NCBI GenBank assembly: GCA_029964075.1
Contig: CM057135.1
Location: forward strand, 13,480,863 to 13,544,862
DNA: 64,000 nucleotides
Source of the DNA: Patiria pectinifera
Lineage: Eukaryota > Echinodermata > Asteroidea > Valvatida > Asterinidae
Reading direction: 5' to 3'
Position numbers and translations under genes: made by a program. Below the pieces are notes generated by a model. It was not told the origin of the DNA and ran no database searches. It saw nothing but the letters and a program-made list of their open reading frames with translations. Shown in pieces: positions 44,511-55,664 of the stretch. How positions within the stretch are numbered: the first letter of the stretch is position 1; the number at the start of each line of letters is the position of its first letter.

Positions 44511-45050
44511 TCATAAGTCCGACGCCTCATAGGTCCGACGCCTCATAAGTCCGAAATTTCGGACTTATGAGGCGTTGGACATTTATGAGGCATAACATTT
44601 ATTTATTCCCCCTCATAGGTCCGACACCTCAAGTCCGACAACGGACAAACAAGACGTTTAACTTGTCGGACGAGGCGTCGGACCTACGAGGCGTCGGACC
44701 TACGAGGCGTCGGACCTACGAGGCGTCGGACCTACGAGGCGTCGGACCTACGAGGCGTCGGACCTACGAGGCGTCGGACCTACGAGGCGTCGGACCTACG
44801 AGGCGTCGGACCTACGAGGCGTCGGACCTGCGAGGCGTCGGACCTACGAGGCGTCGGACCTACGAGGCGTCGGACCTACGAGGCGTCGGACCTACGAGGC
44901 GTCGGACCTACGAGGCGTCGGACCTACGAGGCGTCGGACCTACGAGGCGTCGGACCTACGAGGCGTCGGACCTACGGCCCTCTATTTGGTTAGGGGATTT
45001 TTTTTGTCGAACTTATGAGACATCGGACCTATGAGGCGTCGGACTTATGA
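44511..45050. mobile_element. Foldback element made of a 16-bp minisatellite
   Basis: Inverted ends of about 43 bp start TCATAAGTCCGACGCCTCAT on both sides. The interior is 19 tandem copies of the 16-bp unit GAGGCGTCGGACCTAC (44672-44975) with one visible variant (TG for TA near 44830). The terminal repeats are built from the same unit (GTCCGACGCCTCATA), and a small palindrome (GTCCGAAATTTCGGAC) lies at 44552-44567. It splits the transposase frame. CCGTCCTTTCAG occurs on both outer sides (44493, 45059), suggesting duplicated target or gene sequence. The plus-strand frame 44567-45034 is the repeat translated. Confidence 0.85.
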
Positions 45051-45430
45051 GCGGACCCCGTCCTTTCAGCCGCCAATATGCATCTTCAGTTGTCATTCGT
45101 GCTCTGCTCAGTCTGTAGTTAAAATACCGCTGTTTTTGAGTCAAAACGGCATCGGTATATGGTTTCATCAACCAGGGTTTGAACGGAAATGCAGAATCTC
45201 CGAGTATAATTGGGAAAACATCCACCCCATCAACATTCTTGGCGTATTGAGGAAATACTTGTCCTTCCTGTAGTTTTTCCCATAAATCGGGTGACAGCAA
45301 AATAACTGAATCATAAGATATGTATAAGTATGGAAGTACATTTGTAAATGTAATAACAAATATGCTTTGAATAACGATGCGGGAATGTTGGTGAGGAATT
45401 TTGTGACAAAGGAGTGGGAAATTGTGCAAG
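45051..45430 (-). pseudogene. PIF/Harbinger transposase, central DDE part
   Basis: Minus frame 45013-45429: LWEKLQEGQVFPQYAKNVDG, VDVFPIILGDSAFPFKPWLM, then FNYRLSRARMTTEDAYWRLK. GDSAFPFKPWLM carries the second catalytic Asp and ARMTTEDAYWRLKGR the catalytic Glu of the Harbinger DDE nuclease. The first Asp and the N-terminal region are absent. The first 40 residues of the frame look non-coding. The frame ends in repeat-derived residues of the foldback element. It sits in an intron of the OB-fold gene, 180 bp after exon 45612-45824. Confidence 0.75.
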
Positions 45431-45611
45431 AGGTATAAAACTGCATTTGTAAGGAATCATCTCTGATTCTTTTTAATGAACATTTGGAAACATTGTGAAT
45501 ACAGGATGAAAAAAACAGATAAGTGGGTGGTATTGCTATGCTTTTTAATATAAGCTTTGATATTTTCTTCAAAAGATATGTAGAGGAAATTGACACAGAG
45601 AAGTATCTTAC

Positions 45612-45824
45612 TTCAATAGCAGTTTCCTGTGTAGCGTTGAGCACTACCATGTCACGATAGGTAGACGTGACGAGATTCTCAATGGTCACTAAAGTGCCAG
45701 GCCGTGGAATGTCCTGCTTGTTGTCCTCTCCACATAGGTTGACTTGGATTTTTCTTTTGTTTGTGGCATCTTCCACATCGATGGATTTTAAGTTGTACGA
45801 TGAGCCTGCTCTCACAGGATATAC
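45612..45824 (-). CDS. OB-fold (RPA-like) protein, internal exon
   Basis: Minus-strand exon of 71 codons between CTCAACCAG and GAA|GTAAGA, phase 0 at both ends. It encodes VYPVRAGSSYNLKSIDVEDA, then KIQVNLCGED, DIPRPGTLVTIENLV and MVVLNATQETAIE. Alternating strands with a turn-rich centre and the 'V.D.T...I.V.LWGE...D...G..V.I.N' layout are typical of a single-stranded-DNA-binding OB fold as in RPA70-type proteins. It joins the upstream exon at 55893-55976, which ends SIKGIIQA, the expected first strand. Intact splice sites and frame suggest a living host gene; an RPA-like protein carried by a Helentron is an alternative. Other exons were not found. Confidence 0.6.
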
Positions 45825-46501
45825 CTGGTTGAGGTATTTAGTGATCATATTTGCAGTTTGTATGGGTACTGTTTGAATAATATACAGGGTGGTGCAAAAG
45901 GAAGGAAATTAACCCACTTTTGACAGCAATTTTCACCTACTTGTTGAGCGTATTTCAAAAATTCAATTTAATGGTACATGTATTTAAAATCATCTTTAAA
46001 CCTGACATAAAGGACGAAAAAATGATTGCAAATTCATATTTTGTCTCCGATTATGGTAGTTTAAAAATTTCATGTGGCAAACCTGTTTGTCCACGGACAG
46101 TTTTATTCCATCGTTTTGACTGAGCTCATCAGGAGCTTGATTTAAAGACCAAAAAACACTACAGGGCGAGTAAAGAATAGGAAACCCAAATGGCAGGACT
46201 GATCTTTTAATGAAGTTTTGCATGTAGCACTTTCAAAATGTAGCCAACGAAAGCGTCATTAATAAGCTTTCAATAATTTTAATGACGTTTTGCATGTAGC
46301 ACTTTCAAAATGTAGCGTAAATTGATAAGCTTTCAACAAAAATCCTTCATATGACTTAAGTAGTGTTTAAGTTGTGTGCATAGATCCCCCAAAAGGCACG
46401 TGTACTTTGAGCGAAAAAAAATCACATAGGGATGTATACGTATGTGCTACATGCAGAACTTCATTAAAAAAAATCGTCCTGGCTTTTGGGTTTCCTTTTT
46501 T

Positions 46502-47727
46502 AGCTGTTTCGGTGTACACACCGAAACAGCTCTTGTTTTCGTTAAGATTTTTTTTTCTTATTTGTCCACTTTTCTCCATAGGTTTTGTACACGTTTTTCT
46601 TCTACCAGTCCACTTTGGTACATTCGTAAATTTGATCGATTTCAGACTTGGTACATACTTAGACCACCAACCACAGATGGTCCTAGAAGAAATTCGTGAC
46701 CGTGACGTCATCAGGTGTCGGGTTACGTCACATTAAAGATGTATTTTCCCCCATAGGGTTTGTACACGTTTTAAAACACTCCACTTTGGCCTCTTCGTAA
46801 ATCTGATCGACCTCAGACTTGATACTTACTTAGACCACCACCCACAGATGGTCCTAGAAGAAATTTGTGATTGTGACGTTACCATGTGTTGGGTTACGTC
46901 ACATTAAAGATGCTTTTTCCCCATAGGGTTTGTACATGTTTTAAAACACTCTACTTTGGCACTTTCGTAAATCCGATCGACGTTAGACTTGGTACAAACT
47001 TAGACTACTATCCATAGATGGTCCTAGAAGAAATTCGTGATCGTGACATCATCAGGTGTCAGGTTACTTCACATTAAAGTTGCATTTTTCCCATAGGTTT
47101 TGTACACGTTTTTCTTCAAACGTTACACTTCGGCACTTTCATACCGGGTGACATGGCATTGTCTGTCTGACTGACTTTACACTTGGCAGACACTTAGACC
47201 AGCAGCCAAAGATAGTTCCGATGATTTTCGTAACAATGACGTCATCATATTTGTCACGTGATATCATATTAAATGTGCATTTTTCAAATCGCTATAACTT
47301 CTGAAGAACAAGTCCAATTGGGTTGAGACTTGGTATGCACATACACATTGATTAGTTTGAAAATCATAACGTCATCAAATGTCTTGTGACGTCACATTGA
47401 AAGGGTAATTTTCTAAGGCCTATATCTACAGAACCATAGGTCTGATTGGATTGTAACTTGGTAGATACCAATGCCGAGATGTGTTATAGATGAAAATTCA
47501 AGTGATGTCATCATCAAATGTCATGTGATGTCCCTTAAAGAAGCATTTTGTTCTTAGGCCTATATTTATATTCAGATCAATGTGTTCGATTTGGTTGTAA
47601 CTCGACATGTACATATAATGTGCTCTTATAGACGACATTTTTAGTGACATCACTGATTGTTCATCACGTGCACAGAGTATTTCAAATATCCGAAACAGCT
47701 TGTGTTTGTCCACAAACACATTTCTAG
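46502..47727 (+). mobile_element. 1.2-kb stem-loop/CTAG element with 171-bp monomers
   Basis: Start stem AGCTGTTTCGGTGT and its complement (46502-46531), TCTTGTTTTCGTTAAGA and a T run. Monomers follow with GATGGTCCTAGAAG-type marks at 46676, 46847 and 47017 (171 and 170 bp apart), then a transition to TGACGTCA monomers (47230-47660). It ends CCGAAACAGCTT, hairpin GTGTTTGTCCACAAACAC, ATTTCTAG (CTAG 47724-47727) before a T run. Non-coding. Confidence 0.8.
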
Positions 47728-47811
47728 TTTTTAACTGACCTTGTGTACACTAGAGCTATAGCTGGACAATATGTGTTTGGAAAGTAGGATAACACTATTC
47801 TTGCGACTTTT

Positions 47812-47866
47812 GGCTGTTTCGGCACTTTTGCCGAAACAGCCTTTGTTTTCGTTAAGATTTTTTTTT
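47812..47866 (+). mobile_element. Start stub of a second-type element, interrupted
   Basis: GGCTGTTTCGGCAC, loop, complement, CTTTGTTTTCGTTAAGA and a T run, then directly the start of the next element at 47867. The same arrangement (GGC-type stem, T run, then AGC-type stem) recurs at 49175-49228. Confidence 0.7.
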
Positions 47867-49167
47867 AGCTGTTTCGGTGTACACACCGAAACAGCTCTTG
47901 TTTTCGTTAAGATTTTTATTTTTTTCCCCCGATTTGTCCACTTTTGTCATATGTTTTGTACACGTTTTTCTTCTACCCATACACTTTGGCACTTTCGTAA
48001 ATCTGATCAACTTCTGACTTGGCACACACTTAGACCACCACCCACAGATGGTCCTAGAAGAAATTCGTGATCGTGACGTCATCAGGTGTCGGGTTACGTC
48101 ACATTAAAGACGGATTTTTCCCCATATGTTTTGTACACGTTTTAAAACACTCCAGTTTGGCATCTTCGTAAATCTGATCAACTTTGGACTTAATTCATAC
48201 TTAGACCACCAACCACAGATGGTCCTAGAAGAAATTCGGGATTGTGACATCATCAGGTGTCAGATTATGTCACATTAAAGATATATTTTTCCCCATAGGG
48301 TTTGTACACATTTTAAAACGCTCCATTTCGGCACTTTCGTCAATCCGATCGACGTTACACTTAGTACACACTTAGACCATCACCCACAGATGGTCCTAGA
48401 AGAAATTCGTGATCGTGACGTCATCAGGTGTCACGTTACTTTACATTAAAGATGCACATTTTCCCCGGAGTTTTTGTACATGTTTGAAAACGCTCCACTT
48501 TGGCACTTTCGAAAATTCGATCGACTTTATACTTGGTACACACTTAAACCACTAACCATAGATGGTCATAGAAGAAAGTCGTCATCGTGTCGTCATAAGG
48601 TTTCAGGTTACTGTACATTAAAGATGCATTTTCCCCATAGGGTTTGTACACGTTTTAAAACACTCTACTTTGGCACTTTCGTAAATGCGATTCATGTTAG
48701 ACTTGGAACACTTCTATACATGTATGTCTGAATGACTTTACACTTGTCAGACACTAGTAAGACCAGCAGCCTAAGGTGGTCCCCAGTGGGTTCATAACGA
48801 TGACGTCATTATGTGTCACGTGACGTGACATTAAATGAGCATTTCTTCGAATCGCTATAACTTCGAAAGTACAAGTCCGATTGGATTAAAACTTGGTATG
48901 CACATTCACAGGGATGGTTTATAGATGACAATTGAAGTGACGTCATCATCAAATGTCATGTGACGTCCCTTAAAGGGGCATTTTATTCTTTTAAAGGCCT
49001 GTATCTACAGAACTATAATGTTCGATTTGGTTTTACTTGACATGTACGTATTATAATGTGCTGTTATATAGATGACATGAACAGTGACGTCACTGATTGT
49101 TCGTCACGTGCACAGAGTATTTCAAATATCCGAAACAGCTTGTGTTTGTCCACAAACACATTTCTAG
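47867..49167 (+). mobile_element. 1.3-kb stem-loop/CTAG element with 171-bp monomers
   Basis: The same plan as 46502-47727: AGCTGTTTCGGTGT stem, TTGTTTTCGTTAAGA leader, four monomers marked at 48047, 48218, 48389 and 48561 (171-172 bp apart), TGACGTCA monomers (48770-49090), terminal CCGAAACAGCTT, hairpin GTGTTTGTCCACAAACAC and CTAG (49164-49167). Sharing of the end block with the previous element is near-identical. Confidence 0.8.
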
Positions 49168-49174
49168 TTTTTTT

Positions 49175-49484
49175 GCTGTTTCGGCACTTTTGCCGAAACA
49201 GCCTTTGTTTTCGTTACGATTTTTATTAGCTGTTTCGGTTACAACCGAAACAGCTCTTGTTTTCGTTAAAGTTCTTTTTTTTTTTTTTTCTTTTTCTCTT
49301 TCAGACTCTTCTCCATAGGGTTTGTACACGTTTTTTCTTCAGCAAGGGCACTTTGGCACTTTCTTAAATTGCATCAACCTCAGACTTGGCACACACTTAG
49401 ACCACCATCCACAGATGGTCCTAGAAGAAATTCGTAATCGTGACGTCATCCAGTGTCAAGTTACGTAACATTTAAGGTGCATTT
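49175..49484 (+). mobile_element. Two stacked element starts and one monomer
   Basis: GCTGTTTCGGCAC stem (49175-49203), CTTTGTTTTCGTTACGA and T run, then AGCTGTTTCGGTTA stem (49228-49252), CTTGTTTTCGTTAAAG, a long T tract and a single 171-bp-type monomer (mark at 49417). Its end was not located; it dissolves into the 27-bp minisatellite. Confidence 0.65.
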
Positions 49485-49674
49485 TTTGTCCATAGGTTTT
49501 GTACACGTTCTTTTCTCCATAGGGTTTGTACACGTTCTTTTCTCCATAGGTTTTGTACACGTTCTTTTCTCCATAGGGTTTGTACACGTTCTTTTCTCCA
49601 TAGGGTTTGTACACGTTCTTTACTCCATAGGCATTGTGCACGTTGTTTTCTCCATAGGCTTTGTACCCATGGGG
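49485..49674 (+). repeat. 27-bp minisatellite, seven copies
   Basis: The unit CTCCATAGGGTTTGTACACG plus TTCTTTT repeats seven times. It is the leader phrase (CCATAGGGTTTGTACACG) of the 171-bp monomer, expanded on its own. Because 27 is a multiple of three, it keeps frames open on both strands (49453-49899 plus with SIGFVHVLF repeats, 49456-49782 minus); these are not evidence of a gene. Confidence 0.85.
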
Positions 49675-50760
49675 TCGGACAACTCGACCGTTATCCAACT
49701 TGACATTTTGACAGCGTGCGCGTGCATGCCTTGCCGCCCTACAGCTGGCCAGGTCCCCGCGCACTCTACGCAGTACAGTCATGATGCCACAGATTTATGC
49801 GGCTTACGTAAATGTGACAAACTTGTAGTTGGGTATGTGAGTTGGGATAATCATGATTTATCAGAAGTTAACAACTTTAAAGAATTTCTTAAATGTTAAT
49901 GTGGGATTTTTGGGGATTTGTTCAAGTGCGCCACGTTAGGAACACTGGAAAGAATTCCATATAAGCCTCCACCTCTATGGGCCATGACAGGAAACGTCAA
50001 AGTATTTTTAAAGAAAATCTTGATTTTTTCCCCCCCCTAAATTTCCGTTTCTTCGTCAGATTTACAACTTTTGGTGCTTTTCAAGTCATATCTAGGAAAA
50101 TAACTGGAGTCCGTATATGGAATTCTTTCCAAGACGTCATTAAATTTAATTCCCTTCTCGTCTGCTCAGTGCTATTGGTATTTTCACTCCCAACATAGTT
50201 GAACACATTTCGTTTTTCCTACTTCAAATATAGACACCAGAAATAAGTTGCTAAATACAGGTACACTTTGACACTTTCCTAAATCTATCCTCGACCCGCT
50301 ATCATCATCTGCGCACCTGGGTATGTCCATAAATAAGGGGTCCAAAAGTGTGACATTTTTGGGGTCCCTGTTACACCGGACCTGTTAATTTGCCATTCAA
50401 GTGTCAATAAAAATGACTTCACATTATTTTTCATTTGTTTACCAGGTAGTTTGCTTTACATAATCGCTCTTAGAATCAGAGACATGTGTCCTGAATTACA
50501 AAATCTTACACAAGTCAGATGTAACTCGGACACCAAAATTGGACCCTAAATTTATGGAATCACCCACCTACGCTTTGCACGCGCACCTGTTCCCAAACGC
50601 TAAGAAAAGAGGACTGCGCACACATTGAACCACGTGGATTTAGGACGTCCGACATAAATCGACTTCACACACTTGGCACACACGGCAAAAACTTGGAATC
50701 CCCACACAAAGGTTCTGGGTTCGATAGCCGCCGATGGCCACGTCAATCTTTTTCATTCAA
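49675..50760. other. Spacer with an inverted repeat
   Basis: TGGAAAGAATTCCATATA at 49946-49963 is inverted at 50114-50131, enclosing about 150 bp, a possible small MITE without a clear target duplication. 50712-50726 (GGGTTCGATAGCC) resembles a tRNA B box but no A box or cloverleaf is evident. Otherwise nothing. Confidence 0.5.
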
Positions 50761-50823
50761 AGACAGAAAAAAACACCGAAACAGCTCGGTGTTTGTTTAC
50801 CTACAAACACAACGTCCGTCTAG
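50761..50823 (+). mobile_element. Element terminus: hairpin and CTAG
   Basis: CACCGAAACAGCTCG, hairpin GTGTTTGTTTACCTACAAACAC, CGTCTAG (CTAG 50820-50823), then T-rich flank. It is the end of a plus element whose body is not preserved immediately upstream. Confidence 0.6.
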
Positions 50824-52820
50824 TTTTTTTATTTTATTGTGTTTTTTTTTCTTATCTTTTTTCTTCTTTTTCAGCAATTCCCCATAGCATTTGTACAAGT
50901 GTTTACAGTGGAAGGCACTTTGGGCACTAAAATCAATCCGATTGACTTTATACTCGGCACACACTTAGACCAGCATCTGAAGATGTGCCCCGAAGATTGA
51001 CGTCATGGTGACGTCATCGACTAATTTATTATAGAATTTTGAATATTCAATTTTTCCCATAGACTTTGTACACAGAAATAAAAAAAACAATTGTCGATTT
51101 TCAAAGGGCATTTTTGACTCTTTGCCAGTAATTCATTTGCACCAATCTTTGTCCATAGGCAATTAAATTGTGACACTTTTAATATTTAAAAATGCATAAA
51201 AAATCAACCGTACGCGTCCGCAGCATTCTGTTACCGGCAAGTGGTAGAGTAGGTTAAAGTCTTTATTTCATTCAGTGTGCGTGAAATCACTTGACCCTTG
51301 CTTCCGGTCGAAAAAGGCCAAAACCGGAAGTGGCTTATTATTTGTAAATGGTAATAGATATGAACTTGCTTTTAACGGTGTTAGTCTCTTGGCTAAAAGT
51401 ATTCTTCAAGTCATCTACCAATGATGTCATGCAATCTTCGAGCACCCTCTAGCGACAGGTTGAAAATTTGCAAAAATGTATTTTGAATAGATGTCTGTGG
51501 CGAAGTTTGTCGGAATTGCATAAATATTGGTGTATATGATGACCTTGACCCACTTAAGACGTGTGTGAGGTTTTAGGCGAATGACGTCATCAGACCGGAA
51601 GTTATAATAAAAAGACCCTTTTTCGTGTGAAAATTCCTGAAAAATCAACCATGGCAGTTTTTATGTTAGTTTTTACTTTATTTATCGATTTAAGGGTGGT
51701 CTAAAACATTTCAAAGCTTCGAGGTAATAAGCGAACTCGGACATGCCCTGCGCACGCTTAAAACTTCAGGTTGACAATACCCCTGCTCAAAAAACATGCA
51801 CAGAACATCTATATGTACATGTACATACACGTACGTTACGCACATACATCGTATGTCAGTCAGCCTGCAGAGCACGTGTTGCCGAGGTCAAATCCTGTCC
51901 ACATCACAGTGACCGTTTAAGCCGATTTTCGGCTAACTTTGACAGATTTTATGTTCATGCATGCGCATAGTCAGGGACGTATAATAAAAAATCATAATGC
52001 CGAAAAGCCCTATGTTACGTATTTAAAGGTGCAGTTTTTCTGCAGTGGGATTTTCCACAAGTCTTTTCCTATACAACACTGATATCTTACTGAGTAGTTC
52101 TGAACTTCAGCCGAGAATTACTAGAGAAGGAAAGAGAAATCGTAATTTTTTCGCGCTGTCATTCGATTGAACATATTCTAAATTGACCACAAGCGTGTGA
52201 CATGTGGAGAAAATTAAACTTTTTCCAAATACGGTGGGTAATACTGCCAAAACATCCCCTTCCAGTGGATGCTTCAGACACATGTGATTGCATTGGTTTT
52301 AAATACCGATCTTTGGCATTTCGCCTTTTGTTGATTTCCGCCAATGCCATCTTAGATTGCTCTCATTTTCCTTTAATTTGTAAACACTCCTATACACTTA
52401 TAATTGAGCACATTAATACGAACTAAGCTCGCATTGCCGGCTTCGGGGAGTAATGAATAAAATAAATCGCTACAAGGAAACTCTTTACAATTTATAACTG
52501 GGGAGAACTGCCTTGAATGAAGACCTGCTACAATTAGAGTTTTACGTAACATTAAATGGCCATTATTCTATTATATGGTCTGTCTGCAGCACAATACTAT
52601 CCAATTTGGTTGTAGCTTGGTATGAACCTAAGCCGCCACGTCGTATACATAAATCCAACTGACGTCATGATGACGTCTTGACATGACATCTCACTCACAT
52701 TAAAACTGCATTTTCTACAGCCTATAAATCTACATTTGCATTTTACTACACCTGCATTACCTATCAGTCTGTAACATAATGCCAAAACAGCCCTATGTTT
52801 GTCCACAAACATATGTCTAG
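50824..52820 (+). mobile_element. 2.0-kb long-core element, tandem copy 1
   Basis: T-rich leader, CCCCATAGCATTTGTACA, one TGACGTCA block (GACGTCATGGTGACGTCATC, 51000) and the long core shared with 3400-4330 (inverted). Then a 51640-52160 block, and a 52170-52820 block containing TGACGTCATGATGACGTC and the end ACAGCCCT, hairpin ATGTTTGTCCACAAACAT, ATGTCTAG (CTAG 52817-52820). Non-coding. The next copy follows at once, head to tail. Confidence 0.75.
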
Positions 52821-55664
52821 TTTTTTTTATTTTTTTTATTTTTTTTCAGCCATTCCCCATAGCATTTGTACACGTTTTTACAGTGGAAGGCACTTTGGGC
52901 ACTAAAATCAATCCGATTGACTTTATACTCGGCACACACTTAGACAAGCATCTGAAGATGTGCCCCGAAGATTGACGTCATGGTGACGTCATCGACTAAT
53001 TTATTATAGAATTTTGAATATTTAATTTTTCCCATAGACTTTGTACACAGAAATAACAAAAAATGGCAATTTTCAAAGGGCATTTTTGACTCCTTGCCAG
53101 TAATTCATTTGCACCAATCTTTGTCCAAGCAAAGACCCTAATTCAAACAACATTGTGTAATGATGATGTCGTCACCCGGTGTGTATTTATAGGCAATTAA
53201 ACTGTGACACTTTTAATATTGAAAAATGCATAAGAAATCAACCGTACGCGTCCGCAGCATTCTGTTACCGGCAAGTGGTAGAGTAGGTTGAGGTCTTTAT
53301 TTCGTTCAGTGTGCGTAAAATCACGTGACCCTTGCTTACGGCTGAAACAGGCCAAAACCGGAAGTGGCTTATTATTTGAAAATGGTAATAGACATGAACT
53401 TGCTTTCAACGGTGTTAGTCTCTTGGCTAAAAGTATTCTTCAAATCATCTGCCAATGACGTCATGCAATCTTCGAGCGCCCTCTAGCGACAGGTTGAAAA
53501 TTTGCAAAAATGTATTTTGAATAGATGTCTGTAACGAAGTTTGTCGGAATCGCCTAAATATTGGTGTATATGATGACCTTGACCCACTTAAGACGTGTGC
53601 GAAGTTTTAGGCGAATGACGTCATCAGACCGGAAGTTATAATAAAAAGACTCTTTTTCATGTGAAAATTCCTGAAAAATCAACCATGGCAGTTTTTGTGT
53701 TAGTTTTTACTTTAATTATCGATTTAAGGGTAGGTCTAAAACATTTCAAAGCTTCGAGGCAATAAGCGAACTCGGACATGCCCTGCGATCGCTTAAAACT
53801 TCAGGTTGACAATACCTCTGCTCTAAAACATGCACAGAACGTCTATATGTACATGTACATACACGTACGTTACGCACATACATCGTATATCAGTCAGCCT
53901 GCAGAGCACGTGTTGCCGAGGTCAAATCCTGTCCACATCACAGTGACCGTTTAAGCCGATTTTTGGCTAACTTTGACAGATTTTATGTTTATGCATGCGC
54001 ATAGTCAGGGACGTAAAAAAATTATCATAATGCCCAAAAGCCCTATGTTACGTATTTAAAGGTGCAGTTTTTCTGCAGTGGGATTTTCCACAAGTCTTTT
54101 CCTATCAACACTGATATCTTACTGAGTAGTTCTGAACTTCAGCCGAGAATTACTATGAGAAGGAAATAGAAATCGTGTTTTTTTTTCGCGCGGTCATTCG
54201 ATTGAACATATTCCTAAGGGTCAAAATATCAAGTAATATTTCATAAAAATATTTCAGTTCAAAAGGCAAATTTTACAAATTAAAAGGTGCAATTTTTGTG
54301 CAGTGTTTTTTTTTTTTAGCCCGTTAACTTTGCACACGTGTTAGCCCATTGACTTTGTACACGTTTTCAAGCCACCATTTCTATAACTTGGCGATCTGGA
54401 ATCGTCATCAATGTTACAGCCAAGGAAGACCCTCACACAAAAATTATGCCAAGACTATGACGTCATGATGACGTCATCACCTATTTTTTTTATTGATTTT
54501 TGAAAATTTACGTGCATATTATGAAGTCCTATATCTACAGAACTGTAAGTCTGATTGGGTTGAAACTTGGTATGTGGCTAGACCGGGATGTGTTATAGGT
54601 AAAAAAAAAATAGGTGACGCCATGATGACGTCATCCGGAGATGTTATATGAATTTTTGAAGTTTTTGACCTTTTAGCCATATCTCATGAACGTAACATGC
54701 AAAATTCAAAATTCTTTGTGTATTTGGTCTGGTAGGTATAAGGTATTTGCACAACATTTTGAAAAAAAAAATCTGACATCATATGACACCAATTCAATAA
54801 TATTTATAATCCTTTTTCAAACACTTTTCACACGTCAATAAATTTCATGAACAGAAATGCTGACGTCATGATGACGTCATCACCTAATTTAAGCTAAGGT
54901 CAGTTTTCTTAATTATATTAATCGGATTTAAGGTCAAAGCTATATGACAATTTCAAATGACGCAACGACTGCATGTAAGTTTGACTGCAAAAATTGGGGG
55001 GAAAAAAGAAAAAAAAGGCTTAGAAATTGACCACAAGCGTGTGACATGTGGAGAAAATTAAACTTTTTTTTCCAAATACGGTGGGTAATACTGCCAAAAC
55101 ATCCCCTTCCAGTGCATGCTTCAGACACATGTGATTGCATTGGTTTTGAATACTGATCTTTGGCATTTCGCCTTTTGTTGATCTCTGCCAATGCCATCTT
55201 AGATTGCTCTCATTTTCCTTTATTTTGTAAACACTCCTATACACTTATAATTGAGCACATTAATACGAACTAAGCCCGCATCGCCGGCTTCGAGGGGTAA
55301 TGAATAAATAAATCACTACAAGGAAACTCTTTACAATTTATAACTGGGGAGAAACCTTGAATGAAGACCTGCTACAATTCGAGTTTTACGTAATATGAAG
55401 TGGCCATTATTCTATTATATGGTCTGTCTGCAGCACAATACTATCCAATTTAGTTGTAGCTTGGTATGAACCTAAGCCGCCATGTCGTATACATAAATCC
55501 AACTGACGCCATGATGACGTCTTGACATGACATCTCACTAAGATTAAAGCTGCATTTTCTACAGCCTTTAAATCTACATTTGCATTTTCCTACACCTGCA
55601 TTACCTATCAGTCTGTAACATAATGCCGAAACAGCCCTATGTTTGTCCACAAACAAATGTCTAG
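52821..55664 (+). mobile_element. 2.8-kb long-core element, tandem copy 2
   Basis: Near-identical to copy 1 over most of its length (same leader, core, block and end; CTAG 55661-55664). It carries about 820 extra bases at roughly 54205-55022 with three more TGACGTCATGATGACGTCATC monomers (54460, 54620, 54860), absent from copy 1, where CATTCGATTGAACATATTC runs directly into TAAATTGACCACAAGC. Copy 1 therefore probably lost that segment. Confidence 0.75.

Noticed and set aside
44672..44975. Regular short repeats considered as CRISPR
   Set aside because: Units are directly adjacent without unique spacers, and the sequence is clearly eukaryotic.
44567..45034. 155-codon frame with regular RRRTYEASDLRGVGPT repeats
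   Set aside because: Translation of the 16-bp minisatellite (three units equal 48 bp, so the frame stays open).
49453..49899. 148-codon frame with SIGFVHVLF repeats, and its minus-strand counterpart
   Set aside because: Translation of the 27-bp minisatellite, open in all frames because the unit is a multiple of three.
50700..50730. tRNA or SINE-like B box (GGGTTCGATAGCC)
   Set aside because: No A box at the right distance and no cloverleaf or tail visible.
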